From positions 3,141,356-3,205,355 of the forward strand of contig NZ_CCBB010000001.1 of the NCBI RefSeq assembly GCF_000613185.1: a stretch of DNA of 64,000 bases, given 5' to 3'. The position numbers and the translations under genes were made by a program. The notes under the pieces were generated by a model that saw nothing but the letters and a program-made list of their open reading frames with translations, was not told the DNA's origin and did not search any database. Source of the DNA: Mycolicibacterium cosmeticum (GTDB lineage Bacteria > Actinomycetota > Actinomycetes > Mycobacteriales > Mycobacteriaceae). The stretch's first letter is position 1, and every line of letters starts with the position of its first letter. Shown here in pieces: positions 25,015 through 33,543 of the stretch.

Positions 25015-26051
25015 TCAGCCCTTGGTGCGGGTGTCGATGACGCGCTGCGCCAGCTCGAGCAGGCCCATGTCCGACTGGTCGGCGAGCCGGCGCAACATCT
25101 CGAACGCCGCGACGTCGTCGACACCGTAGCGCTCCATGATGATGCCCTTGGCCTGGCCGAGCCGCTCCCGGCTGCCGAGCGGCGAGGTGAGCGCCGAACC
25201 CCACGGACTGGCCGCCGCGAGGCCAGCACCGCGCCGACGGTCTCGGCATCGTCATCCCAGGGCCTCGCTCCGAAGCCGAAGATGTTCATGGTCGCGGCGG
25301 TCGACCCGGCGCAGTAGATCTTGTAGGACAGGCTGCTGCGCACCCCGCGGGCGACGGCCGCCGGCGAGTACCGGGGCCAGCGGGTCTCGGTGCCGAAATC
25401 GTCGGCCCGCACCATGGTGCTGTCGGCGGCGGCCTGCGCGCACGGCCCCTCCCCGAACCGCTGTTGCAGTTCGTCGAGCTCGGCCGCCAGCGGCGAGGTG
25501 GCGCCCATCGACAGCACGGCACCGTCGCGCAGCACCATGATGTCGGCGACGTCCGCACCGGGGATCAATTCGACCGCCAGCGCGGCGATATCGGCGAAGA
25601 GCTGGTCGGCCGGCCGAAACTCACGCACCTCCGGTGCCAGCTCGGCCAGCCGCTCGACCAGCTGCGGCCCCTGCATGGTGTTCTGCGCGGACATCCTCGT
25701 CACCTCTCTCACGGTGTAGTGCAGCGGGCCGTCCGGGGCGACGACGGCGGCACCGGACGCGTCTGCGACCAGCCAGCCGGTGCCGGCCAGATGCCGACTG
25801 ACCCGGTCGACGTCGTCGAATAGCGGAGTGTCGCGCAGCAGCGCGGCAATCGCCGTGCGGATATCGGACTGCAGGATGGGGGGCCCGGCGCCGTTGGTGC
25901 GGCCCGCGACGATCAGGACCTCGTCGTCCGACAGCCGCCGGCGCAGCAGGGCGAACAACGGCAGATAACCGGTGGCGGGCACTCCGGTGGGGTAACCGGC
26001 GCGGAAGAAGTCCGCCACCGTCGTCAGCGCTCGTGTAAGCACGATCACCAC
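25015..26051 (-). pseudogene. DUF3349-GAF-ANTAR gene with a frameshift before ANTAR
   Basis: From the GTG at 26051 one frame reads a DUF3349-like domain (VADFFRAGYPTGVPATGYLPLFALLRRRL, about 100 residues) and then, without a stop, a GAF domain (ELIPGADVADIMVLRDG, FGEGPCAQAA, FGFGARPWDDDAETVGAVLA). At about 25217-25224 the frame breaks. The neighbouring frame then encodes SALTSPLGSRERLGQAKG and the rest of a full ANTAR domain, ending at TGA 25015-25017. The apparent lesion is loss of one base or of 3n+1 bases. An internal ATG at 25694 with a GAGAGAGG leader could start the GAF part alone. A SigF-type promoter lies upstream. Sequencing error cannot be excluded. Confidence 0.72.
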
Positions 26052-26078
26052 CCTTCGCCCGCGCTGGTTGACGAGCGG

Positions 26079-26103
26079 TTACCCGGGCGATGGGCCGCCA
26101 AAC
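26079..26103 (-). promoter_or_regulatory. SigF-type promoter of DUF3349-GAF-ANTAR
   Basis: Minus strand: GTTT at 26103-26100, 15-nt spacer, GGGTAA at 26084-26079, 27 nt before the GTG at 26051. Confidence 0.65.
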
Positions 26104-26151
26104 GCATCGCACCGACCGGCGTCGCCGCTGTCGGTGTGATAGACAGCGGCT

Positions 26152-27597
26152 GTGCCCGACGATCCCGTCCTCGTGCCGGGCCGGACCTGCTGGAAGACCG
26201 AACACGCCGACCACGTCGCCTTCGTCGTCGACGGCGCGGACTACCTCCGGCACGTCAAGGCCGCGATGCTGCGTGCACAGCACCGGATCATCCTGGTCGG
26301 CTGGGATTTCGACGGCCGGACCACACTGGAACCCGCGGAGCCCACCCTGCCCGGGCCGAACCAGCTGGCGGCGCTTCTCTACTGGCTGCTGTGGAAACGG
26401 CCCGGTCTGCAGATCTACGTGCTGAAGTCCAACCTGCGGCTGCTGCCGGTCTTCGACGACCTGTGGTACGGGTTGACGCCGGTGCGGGTGCTGAACACGC
26501 TCAGCGGCAGGCGAATTCGCTTCGCCGTCGACGGTGCGCATCCCACCGGTGCCGTGCACCATCAGAAGATCGTGGTGGTCGACGACGTGGTCGCCTTCTG
26601 TGGCGGTATCGACCTGACGCTGGGCCGCTGGGACACGCCGGAACATCTGGACGACAACGGGTTTCGCCGTGGTTATGGCCCCCGCCACGAGGTGGCCGCC
26701 GCCGTGGACGGCCAGGCCGCGCGTGCCCTGGGCGAGGTTGCCCGCGACCGGTGGGCGGCGGCAACCGGTCAGGTGCTGCCCGGGCTGGACGTGGCACACC
26801 TGGCCTGGCCCCGTGGCCTGGAGCCCGACGTGCGCGATGTCGAGGTGGGCATCGCGCGCACCAGCCCCGACCTGCCCGGCCGCGAGGAGGTGCGGGAGGT
26901 GGAGGCCCTGAACCTGGCCGCCATCGCGGCCGCGCGCCACACCATCTACCTGGAGAACCAGTATCTGGCGTCGCGCACCGTCGCCGAGGCGCTGGCCGGG
27001 CGCCTGCGCGAACCGGACGGTCCGGAGGTCGTCATCGTGTTACCGCGCCGGTCCGAGAGCCGGTTGGAGCAGCAGGCGATGGACAGCGCGCGCAAGCTGC
27101 TGCTCGACGAACTGTGGGCGGCCGACGAACACCGTCGGTTCGGGGTGTACTGGCCGGTGACCGCGGGCGGGCAGCCGGTGTACATCCATTCGAAGGTTCT
27201 CGTCGTCGATGACCGGTTGCTGCGCATCGGGTCCTCCAATCTGAACAATCGGTCGATGGGCTTCGACAGCGAGTGCGACGTGGCCATCGAGGCCGAGGGT
27301 CCCGAGGCCGGCGCCGGTGACCCGCTCCGGGAGACCATCACGGCCTTCCGGGACCGGCTGATCGCCGAACACCTGGGCGTCGACGCCGCCGACTTCGGCA
27401 GCGCCCTGCACGGCTCGACGTTCCTGGCGGCGGTCGAGGCGCTCATCGACACGGGCCGGACGTTGCGCCGGTTCACCGCCGAGACCGTCGCAGGCGAGGC
27501 CAGCCCGTTGGCGGAGAACGAGCTGATGGACCCCGACCACGTGCCGCGGTCGCTGGCCGCCAGCCTGCGCCGGTTCCTCACCGGCCTGGGCAACTAG
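26152..27597 (+). CDS. Phospholipase D superfamily protein
   Basis: 481 residues with two HKD motifs: HHQKIVVVDD near residue 140 and HSKVLVVDDRLLRIGSSNLNNRS near residue 345. The pair builds one active site for phosphodiester transfer or hydrolysis, as in PLD and cardiolipin synthases. No signal peptide is visible, so a cytoplasmic or membrane-face role is likely. A GTG start with GATAGA a few bases upstream and no ribosome binding site suggests a leaderless message. It lies upstream of secreted peptide 2, separated by about 120 nt. Confidence 0.9.
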   Translation: MPDDPVLVPGRTCWKTEHADHVAFVVDGADYLRHVKAAMLRAQHRIILVGWDFDGRTTLEPAEPTLPGPNQLAALLYWLLWKRPGLQIYVLKSNLRLLPVFDDLWYGLTPVRVLNTLSGRRIRFAVDGAHPTGAVHHQKIVVVDDVVAFCGGIDLTLGRWDTPEHLDDNGFRRGYGPRHEVAAAVDGQAARALGEVARDRWAAATGQVLPGLDVAHLAWPRGLEPDVRDVEVGIARTSPDLPGREEVREVEALNLAAIAAARHTIYLENQYLASRTVAEALAGRLREPDGPEVVIVLPRRSESRLEQQAMDSARKLLLDELWAADEHRRFGVYWPVTAGGQPVYIHSKVLVVDDRLLRIGSSNLNNRSMGFDSECDVAIEAEGPEAGAGDPLRETITAFRDRLIAEHLGVDAADFGSALHGSTFLAAVEALIDTGRTLRRFTAETVAGEASPLAENELMDPDHVPRSLAASLRRFLTGLGN

Positions 27598-27620
27598 CCC
27601 CGCGAGGATCCGGTCCGGTA

Positions 27621-27679
27621 CTGCCACGAAGCGGTCAATTCCTGCCAGCGGAATTACCTGGGCCCACGGTGCGTTGTGG
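27621..27679 (+). promoter_or_regulatory. Conserved upstream element of secreted peptide 2
   Basis: A gap-free counterpart of 21570-21628, again starting exactly 100 bp before the peptide ATG. The shared core runs from GCGGTCAATT through CTGCCA to CGGAATTACC, then GTGCGTT-n-TGG. Confidence 0.7.
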
Positions 27680-27720
27680 AAGCCAGGAACCGTCAGAGGC
27701 TCGTACGAAAGGGCTTGAAA

Positions 27721-27888
27721 ATGAAGAAGTTTGGATTCACCGGAATCATCGCTACGGCGTTCGCCGCGATGGTTGTCGGACTGGCCGCTCCCGCGCAGGC
27801 CGACATCGCCCATCACGAGTGGGTGCACGACAACCAGCAGCGTGCCACCACCGGTGCGGTGACTTCGATCGTGGGCAACGGCCGCTAG
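27721..27888 (+). CDS. 55-residue secreted peptide, copy 2
   Basis: The signal peptide is MKKFGFTGIIATAFAAMVV plus LAAPAQA-D. The mature 28 residues begin DIAHHEWVHDNQQRATTG and end IVGNGR. It matches copy 1 over the whole length with no gap: the N-terminal MKKFGF, the DIxHHEW block, QQxATTG and the GNGR terminus are identical or nearly so, while exposed positions differ (N/H, I/N, H/R). That pattern suggests purifying selection on the motif and divergence at contact sites. A hairpin follows. Function unknown; a signalling, metal-binding or antimicrobial role are all open. Confidence 0.8.
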   Translation: MKKFGFTGIIATAFAAMVVGLAAPAQADIAHHEWVHDNQQRATTGAVTSIVGNGR

Positions 27889-27907
27889 GTCTGCCGTCGA
27901 TCGACCC

Positions 27908-27946
27908 GACGAGGAGGGGCACCCGCAACGGGTGTCCCTCTTCGTC
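27908..27946. terminator. Hairpin after secreted peptide 2
   Basis: A 17-bp stem, with two G-U pairs when read as plus-strand RNA, and loop GCAAC, 19 nt after the stop. Its position mirrors the hairpin after copy 1. Confidence 0.7.
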
Positions 27947-28053
27947 GTGTGGGCCGCACCGCCCACTTCCGGGAATAGCGCCGGATGGGCCATAGTTGGG
28001 CGACATGGTCGGGTATCGCACCGCGACGACAACGACGACAGCTGGGGACGCGC

Positions 28054-28884
28054 ATGAAATTCGGCATCTCGACGTTCGTGAACGACGACACCATCGACAC
28101 GGTGACACTGGCACGGGCGATCGAGGAGCGGGGTTTCGAGGCGCTGGCGGTCGCCGAGCACACGCACATCCCGGCCAGCCGGGAGTCGGCGTACCCGCTC
28201 GGCGGTGACTTGCCGCGCATCTACTACCGCACCCTGGACCCGTTCGTCACACTCGCCGCGGCCGCGGCCGTCACTTCGAAGATCGAGCTGATCACCGGCA
28301 TCGCCCTGCTCATCCAACGCGATCCGATCATCACCGCAAAGGAAGCCGCGAGCATCGACCTGATCTCGGGCGGCCGCTTTGTGCTCGGCGTCGGGGCCGG
28401 CTGGAACATCGAAGAACTGCGTCACCACGGCACCGATCCGAAGACCCGCGGCGCGCTGCTCGACGAGCGCATCGAGGCCATCAAGGCGCTCTGGACCGAT
28501 GAACCGGCCGAATACCACGGCACGTACGTCGACTTCGACGCGTCGTATCTGCGGCCCAAGCCGGTGCAGACCCCGCACCCGACCGTCCTCATCGGCGGCG
28601 ACTCCGACGCGACGGTCAAACGGGTGATCAGGCACGAGGCCGGCTGGATCTCCAATCCGCTGCCGGTCGACCGGCTGACCCGGCGGGTCGAGCAGCTCCG
28701 GGCCGGTGCCGGCCATGACGTGCCGTTGAGCACCTTCGGTGTGCCGATCGACCTCGACTATTGGCGTGCCCTGCAGGATCTCGGCTTCGGCCAGGCCAAC
28801 CTGCTGCTACCCACCAAATCCCGCGACGACTCACTGCGCCTGCTCGACGAGTACGCCGCCCGGGTCGCGCAGTTCCGGGCCTGA
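28054..28884 (+). CDS. LLM-class F420-dependent oxidoreductase
   Basis: 276 residues of the luciferase-like monooxygenase TIM-barrel type: MKFGISTFVNDDTIDT at the start, VAEHTHIPASRES, LISGGRFVLGVGAGWN and PKPVQTPHPTVLIGG. Mycobacterial members use reduced F420 to reduce varied substrates. The ATG follows a weak GGGGACGCGC leader. Substrate unknown. It is followed by a VOC gene 49 nt on. Confidence 0.88.
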   Translation: MKFGISTFVNDDTIDTVTLARAIEERGFEALAVAEHTHIPASRESAYPLGGDLPRIYYRTLDPFVTLAAAAAVTSKIELITGIALLIQRDPIITAKEAASIDLISGGRFVLGVGAGWNIEELRHHGTDPKTRGALLDERIEAIKALWTDEPAEYHGTYVDFDASYLRPKPVQTPHPTVLIGGDSDATVKRVIRHEAGWISNPLPVDRLTRRVEQLRAGAGHDVPLSTFGVPIDLDYWRALQDLGFGQANLLLPTKSRDDSLRLLDEYAARVAQFRA

Positions 28885-28933
28885 CCGGCGCCGGTATGGC
28901 GCGCCACATCTGCGGAACCGACGGGGGACAGCC

Positions 28934-29308
28934 GTGAGCATTCGGTTGGGTGCGGTGGCAGTCGATTGCCCCGACCCGGCGGCACTCGGCGATTTCTATC
29001 GCGAGGTGCTGGGGTTGAAGGTGGTGCTGTCCACCCCCGATCTCGTCGCCCTGGAAGGGCCGGGCATCCTGCTGAGCTTCGAACGGGTCGACGACCACCG
29101 GCCGCCCACCTGGCCCGCCGGGCCGGCGCCCAAACAGCTGCACCTGGACCTGGCGGTGGACAACCTCGACGTCGAGGAGAGCCGGCTCCTGGCGCTGGGT
29201 GCCACGAAGGCCGAGCTGCAGCCCAACCCGGACAAATGGCGGGTGCTGATCGACCCCGCGGGTCACCCGTTCTGCATCACGGTGGTGTTCCGGCCGGCGT
29301 CGGCCTGA
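28934..29308 (+). CDS. VOC/glyoxalase-fold protein
   Basis: 124 residues. It has the VOC beta-alpha-beta-beta-beta pattern: AVAVDCPDPAALGDFYREVLG, then LHLDLAVDNLDVEESRLLALGA and IDPAGHPFCI at the end. Such domains bind a divalent metal; the H/E ligands are not fully conserved with glyoxalase I, so the reaction is unknown. The GTG start has GGGGGA upstream. Confidence 0.85.
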   Translation: MSIRLGAVAVDCPDPAALGDFYREVLGLKVVLSTPDLVALEGPGILLSFERVDDHRPPTWPAGPAPKQLHLDLAVDNLDVEESRLLALGATKAELQPNPDKWRVLIDPAGHPFCITVVFRPASA

Positions 29309-29398
29309 TTTTTTTCCCGCGTGATGTCGAAACCCGCGTGATGGCTCCGTCCCAGTGGTGAGCGACCGCTAGGGTCGCACACCTGGAGGGAGAAACCG

Positions 29399-29806
29399 AT
29401 GGCCAAGTACCTGATGCTGAAGCACTACCGCGGGGCGCCGGCGGCGGTCAACGACGTCCCGATGGATCGGTGGGAGCCGGCCGAGGTCGAGGCGCACATC
29501 AAGTACATGAACGATTTCGCCGCCCGGCTGCAGGCCAGCGGTGAGTATGTCGACAGCCAGGCGCTGGCGCCCGGCGGCACCTGGGTGCGCTCGGGCGGGG
29601 CCGGTAAGCCACCCGTCACCGACGGTCCGTTCGCCGAGACCAAGGACCTCATCGCCGGGTGGATGATGATCGACGTCGACAGTTACGAGCGCGCGCTCGA
29701 GCTGGCCGGGGAGTTGTCGGCGGCGCCCGGCGCCGGTGGGGAGCCGATCCATGAATGGCTGGAGCTGCGGCCACTGCTGAACCACACCCCGTGCGTCGCG
29801 GAGTAG
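29399..29806 (+). CDS. DGPF/YCII-domain protein
   Basis: 135 residues. DGPFAETKDLIAGWMMIDVDSYERALELA is the signature of the YCII-related DGPF family. These proteins are the usual neighbours of ECF42 sigma factors, and the next gene is one, 9 nt downstream. The ATG has GGAGGGAG in good position. The DGPF protein may sense or modulate the sigma factor; published work links the two, but the mechanism is not settled. Confidence 0.9.
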   Translation: MAKYLMLKHYRGAPAAVNDVPMDRWEPAEVEAHIKYMNDFAARLQASGEYVDSQALAPGGTWVRSGGAGKPPVTDGPFAETKDLIAGWMMIDVDSYERALELAGELSAAPGAGGEPIHEWLELRPLLNHTPCVAE

Positions 29807-29815
29807 CCGTCGCGC

Positions 29816-30958
29816 ATGGTGGACGCCGCCCAGCTGCGTGAGCTGATCCCCGGCGTGCTGGCCGCGCTGGTGCGCCGGGGAGCGGATTTCGGCACCGCCG
29901 AGGACGCGGTGCAGGAAGCGCTGATCCGGGCTCTGCAGATCTGGCCGGCACAACCGCCCGCCGACCCGAAGGCCTGGCTGATCACCACCGCGTGGCGCCG
30001 ATTCGTCGACCTCGCCCGCTCCGACGCCGCCCGGGTTCAGCGCGAACAGCTTGTCGCAGAACAACCTTCGCCTGGACCAGCCGTCGACGTGGACGACACC
30101 CTGGCGCTGTATTTCCTGTGCGCGCACCCGCGGCTGTCGCCCGCTTCGGCGGTCGCGCTGACGCTGCGCGCGGTGGGCGGGTTGACCACCCGGCAGATCG
30201 CCCAGGCCTATCTGGTCCCGGAAGCGACCATGGCGCAACGCATCAGCCGCGCCAAACGCACCGTCGGCGCTACCCGGCTGGACCGCCCCGGCGACCTGCA
30301 CACCGTGCTCAAGGTGGTGTACCTCGTGTTCAACGAGGGCTACAGCGGGGAAGTCGATCTGGCGGAGGAGGCCATCCGGCTGGCCAGGCAGCTGGTCGCC
30401 GCGACACCCGACGAGGAGGCCGCCGGGTTACTGGCCTTGTTCCTGCTGCATCACGCCAGACGTCCGGCGCGCACCCGGCCCGACGGCGCCCTGGTGCCGC
30501 TGGCCGAACAGGACCGCACGCTGTGGCGGCGGGACCTGATCACCGAAGGCATCGATATCCTGCAGGCCGCCCTGGCGCGGGATCGCTTGGGGGAGTACCA
30601 GGCTCAGGCTGCCATCGCCGCCCTGCACGCCGACGCCGAGACGGCCGAGCAGACCGACTGGGTGCAGATCGTCGAGTGGTATGACGAACTGGTGCACCTC
30701 ACCGACAGCCCGGTGGTGCGGCTGAACCGGGCCGTGGCACTGGGTGAGGCCGACGGGCCGCGGGCCGGGTTGGCTGCACTGGCGGCACTGGATCCCGCCC
30801 TGCCGAGGTACACCGCGGCGGCGGCGTATCTGCACGAGCGGGCCGGTGCGGCGGCAACGGCCGCCGACCTCTACGTGCAAGCCGCGGCGGAGGCCGACAA
30901 CGTGGCCGAACGTGACCACCTCACGATCCGGGCCGCCGCGCTGCGCCGGCCGGGCTGA
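29816..30958 (+). CDS. ECF42-type RNA polymerase sigma factor
   Basis: 380 residues. The N-terminal 170 contain sigma region 2 (EDAVQEALIRALQIWP, PKAWLITTAWRRFVDLAR) and region 4 (LTTRQIAQAYLVPEATMAQRISRAKRTV). The C-terminal about 200 residues are a helical-repeat (TPR-like) extension typical of ECF42, which replaces an anti-sigma factor as the control element. A DYxxxW-like element is not evident in what I can see. The last 38 nt overlap the 3' end of the convergent TetR gene. Confidence 0.9.
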   Translation: MVDAAQLRELIPGVLAALVRRGADFGTAEDAVQEALIRALQIWPAQPPADPKAWLITTAWRRFVDLARSDAARVQREQLVAEQPSPGPAVDVDDTLALYFLCAHPRLSPASAVALTLRAVGGLTTRQIAQAYLVPEATMAQRISRAKRTVGATRLDRPGDLHTVLKVVYLVFNEGYSGEVDLAEEAIRLARQLVAATPDEEAAGLLALFLLHHARRPARTRPDGALVPLAEQDRTLWRRDLITEGIDILQAALARDRLGEYQAQAAIAALHADAETAEQTDWVQIVEWYDELVHLTDSPVVRLNRAVALGEADGPRAGLAALAALDPALPRYTAAAAYLHERAGAAATAADLYVQAAAEADNVAERDHLTIRAAALRRPG

Positions 30959-31490
30959 ATCCGCGCATGATGGTGTCCAGGTGGCGTTGCCAGCGTTGCC
31001 GCCCGCGGTGGGCCGGGTCGATCCGTTCGGACTGGATGACGCCGCGCAGCGCCCACACCGCGATGGTGATGTCGTCGGGGGTCAGGTCGGCGCGCACCGC
31101 GCCGACGCGCTGAGCGCGGGTGAGCAGATCCGTCGACCGGCGGCGCAACTCCGCCACGAGTGCCCGCGGGGCGAGATCACCCCACACCGGCGCGGACAAT
31201 CCGGCCTTCTCGGCCAGTTCGACGCCGACGGTGCGCAGGAACAACTCCACGCCGTGCTCCGGTTCGGCAGCGGCCGCGGTGTCGGCGACCTCGATGAGCC
31301 GCTGGAAGAAACCGGCGAGCACCTCCTGAACCAGGGCCTCCTTGTTGGCGAACCGGCGGTAGAGGGTCGCCGGACCCACCCCGGCGGCGCGGGCGATGTC
31401 GTCGAGGGTGGCCGCGGGACCGTGTTCGGCGAATACCTGCTCGGCCGCCTTGACCAACTTGTCGCGGTTGTCGGTGGCATCGCGCCGCAC
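30921..31490 (-). CDS. TetR-family regulator
   Basis: 189 residues from the GTG at 31490, which has AGGAGG four bases upstream; the longer open frame is rejected. The HTH reads TLDDIARAAGVGPATLYRRFANKEALVQEV. The C-terminal ligand domain is unremarkable. It is divergent from an aldo/keto reductase and two SDR genes, and two palindromes occupy the intergenic space, so it probably represses those genes and itself. Confidence 0.9.
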   Translation of the reverse strand: MRRDATDNRDKLVKAAEQVFAEHGPAATLDDIARAAGVGPATLYRRFANKEALVQEVLAGFFQRLIEVADTAAAAEPEHGVELFLRTVGVELAEKAGLSAPVWGDLAPRALVAELRRRSTDLLTRAQRVGAVRADLTPDDITIAVWALRGVIQSERIDPAHRGRQRWQRHLDTIMRGFSPAGAARRPGS

Positions 31491-31510
31491 GTGACCTCCT
31501 GAGAACCCAG

Positions 31511-31560
31511 CCGGGAATACTTCCCGGGCCGACACGTTCCATACTATGTGATAGTGGAAC
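31511..31560. promoter_or_regulatory. Two palindromes between tetR and the aldo/keto reductase
   Basis: The first is a perfect CCGGGAA-TAC-TTCCCGG (31511-31527). The second (31536-31560) has arms GTTCC and GGAAC around ACTAT-GTG-ATAGT, slightly asymmetric. A TACTAT -10 for the reductase lies inside the second, so a bound repressor would block it. Confidence 0.65.
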
Positions 31561-31579
31561 TCTCATTTAGGCGGTGGCG

Positions 31580-32614
31580 ATGACAAACCACTCGGCACGC
31601 GTGCGGCTGGGGCATTCGGATCTGACGGTGCGGCCCATCGGGCTCGGCTGTATGGGCATGTCGCAGTTCTACGGCGACTCCGACGACCAGGAATCGGCCC
31701 AGACCATCCGCGCGGCGATCGACCTCGGGGTCGACTTCCTGGACACCTCGGACGTGTACGGCGGCTCCGATATCGGTACGGCATCCAACAGTCGCGGTTT
31801 CGGTCACAACGAGCGGCTCATCGGAACCGCATTGCGGGGCAGGCGCGACCGCGTCGTGCTGGCCACCAAGTTCGGTGCCAAGGTCAACGACACCCGGGAC
31901 GGGATCGTCATCGACGGTCGGCCCGAATACGTCGCCGCGGCCTGTGAGGCCAGCCTGCGCCGGTTGGACACCGACGTCATCGACCTGTACTACTGCCACC
32001 GGCTGGACCGCAACGTGCCCATCGAGGACACCGTCGGCGCCATGGCCGAACTGGTGCAGGCCGGCAAGGTCCGAGCACTCGGTCTCAGCGAGGTCGGCCC
32101 CGCACTGATCCGGCGGGCACACGCCGTGCACCCGATCACCGCGCTGCAGAGCGAGTATTCGCTGTGGGAACGGGATGTCGAGGAATCGGTGACGGCGACC
32201 TGCCGCGAGCTGGGCATCACGCTGGTCCCGTACTGCCCACTGGGCAGATCGGCTCTGACCGGAGCGCTCACACCGGGCGAGCGGTTCCATCCCGACGATT
32301 TCCGGCACTCGAACCCACGGTTCGCGGCCGACAACCTGGCCGCCAATCTGGAGCCGGTCGAAGCGCTGACCCAGCTGGCCGATGAAAAAGGCTGCACGCC
32401 CGGTCAATTGGCACTGGCCTGGCTACTGGCCCAGCCCCTGGACGTGGTGCCGATCCCCGGCACCAGACGCATCGCCCACGTGCGGGAGAACTTCGCCGCC
32501 ACGGCGGTGCCGATCAGCGCCGACGAAATTGCCTATCTGAGCGCGGTTTTCGCGCCCGGCCGGGTGGTGGGAGAACGATACACGCCCGTCCATGCCGCCA
32601 CCGTCGCCCGCTGA
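31580..32614 (+). CDS. Aldo/keto reductase
   Basis: 344 residues from the ATG (a GTG two codons earlier is possible). The catalytic tetrad is visible: Asp in DTSDVY, Tyr in the same motif, Lys in ATKFGA and His in YYCHRLD. The C-terminal [14 protein letters not shown] binds NADPH. The enzyme reduces aldehydes or ketones. It is controlled from the palindrome-rich divergent region and is followed by an SDR gene 25 nt on. Confidence 0.92.
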   Translation: MTNHSARVRLGHSDLTVRPIGLGCMGMSQFYGDSDDQESAQTIRAAIDLGVDFLDTSDVYGGSDIGTASNSRGFGHNERLIGTALRGRRDRVVLATKFGAKVNDTRDGIVIDGRPEYVAAACEASLRRLDTDVIDLYYCHRLDRNVPIEDTVGAMAELVQAGKVRALGLSEVGPALIRRAHAVHPITALQSEYSLWERDVEESVTATCRELGITLVPYCPLGRSALTGALTPGERFHPDDFRHSNPRFAADNLAANLEPVEALTQLADEKGCTPGQLALAWLLAQPLDVVPIPGTRRIAHVRENFAATAVPISADEIAYLSAVFAPGRVVGERYTPVHAATVAR

Positions 32615-32639
32615 CAAACACCGAGAACAGGAGACAAAT

Positions 32640-33494
32640 ATGAGCAAGGTCTGGTTCATCACGGGATCGTCCCGCGGCTTCGGCCGTGAACTCGTGCGGG
32701 CCGCACTGGAAGCCGGAGACAGTGTCGCCGCCACGGCGCGCCGGCCCGACCAACTCGACGAATTGACCCGCGCATACGGCGAGCGGATCGCGGCGCTGCC
32801 GCTGGACGTCACCGACGCCGACGGCGTGCGCACCGCCCTCTCCACCGCCCAGGGACGGTTCGGCCGCATCGACGTGGTGGTCAACAATGCGGGCTACGCC
32901 AACGTCGCGCCCATCGAGACCGGGGACGAGGCGGATTTCCGCACCCAGTTCGAGACCAACTTCTGGGGTGTGTACCACGTGTCCCGGGCCGCCATCCCAG
33001 TGTTACGCGCCCAAGGCGGCGGGCTGATCATCCAGTTCTCGTCGATGGGCGGGCGCGTCGGGGGATCGGCGGGCATCGCGTCCTACCAGGCCGCGAAATT
33101 CGCCATCGACGGGTTCTCCCGTGTCCTGCAGACCGAGACCGCGCCGTTCGGGATCAAGGTGCTCGTGGTGGAGCCGAGCGGATTCGCCACCGACTGGGCC
33201 GGGTCATCGATGGAGATCGGCGACATTCCCGCGCACTATGCCGACACCGTCGGGGCGATGAACACGGTGCGCAAGGGGACGGCGGTCAGTGCCGGTGATC
33301 CGGTCCGCGCCGCGCAGATCCTGGTGCGGCTCTCTCGGCGCGACGAGTTGCCCTACCACCTGCCGTTGGGGGTGAACGCCGTGCAGGGCTCGATCCGGCA
33401 GGACGAAACGCTGCTGGCCGAGGATCGTAAGTGGGCGGCCGTGGGCCGCTCCGCGGATTTCGCCGAGCCGTATCCGGTCGACTTCCCCGCGTGA
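32640..33494 (+). CDS. Short-chain dehydrogenase/reductase
   Basis: 284 residues. TGSSRGFG binds NADP(H), NNAG follows, and the catalytic Ser is in FSSMGG, with Tyr-x-x-x-Lys in YQAAK. AGGAGA precedes the ATG. It is in the same direction as the aldo/keto reductase and probably cotranscribed; the substrate is unknown. Confidence 0.92.
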   Translation: MSKVWFITGSSRGFGRELVRAALEAGDSVAATARRPDQLDELTRAYGERIAALPLDVTDADGVRTALSTAQGRFGRIDVVVNNAGYANVAPIETGDEADFRTQFETNFWGVYHVSRAAIPVLRAQGGGLIIQFSSMGGRVGGSAGIASYQAAKFAIDGFSRVLQTETAPFGIKVLVVEPSGFATDWAGSSMEIGDIPAHYADTVGAMNTVRKGTAVSAGDPVRAAQILVRLSRRDELPYHLPLGVNAVQGSIRQDETLLAEDRKWAAVGRSADFAEPYPVDFPA

Positions 33495-33543
33495 CAGCAC
33501 AGCCCCCATTTGTAACCCGCCGAAGTACGTATATCGTCTAACT

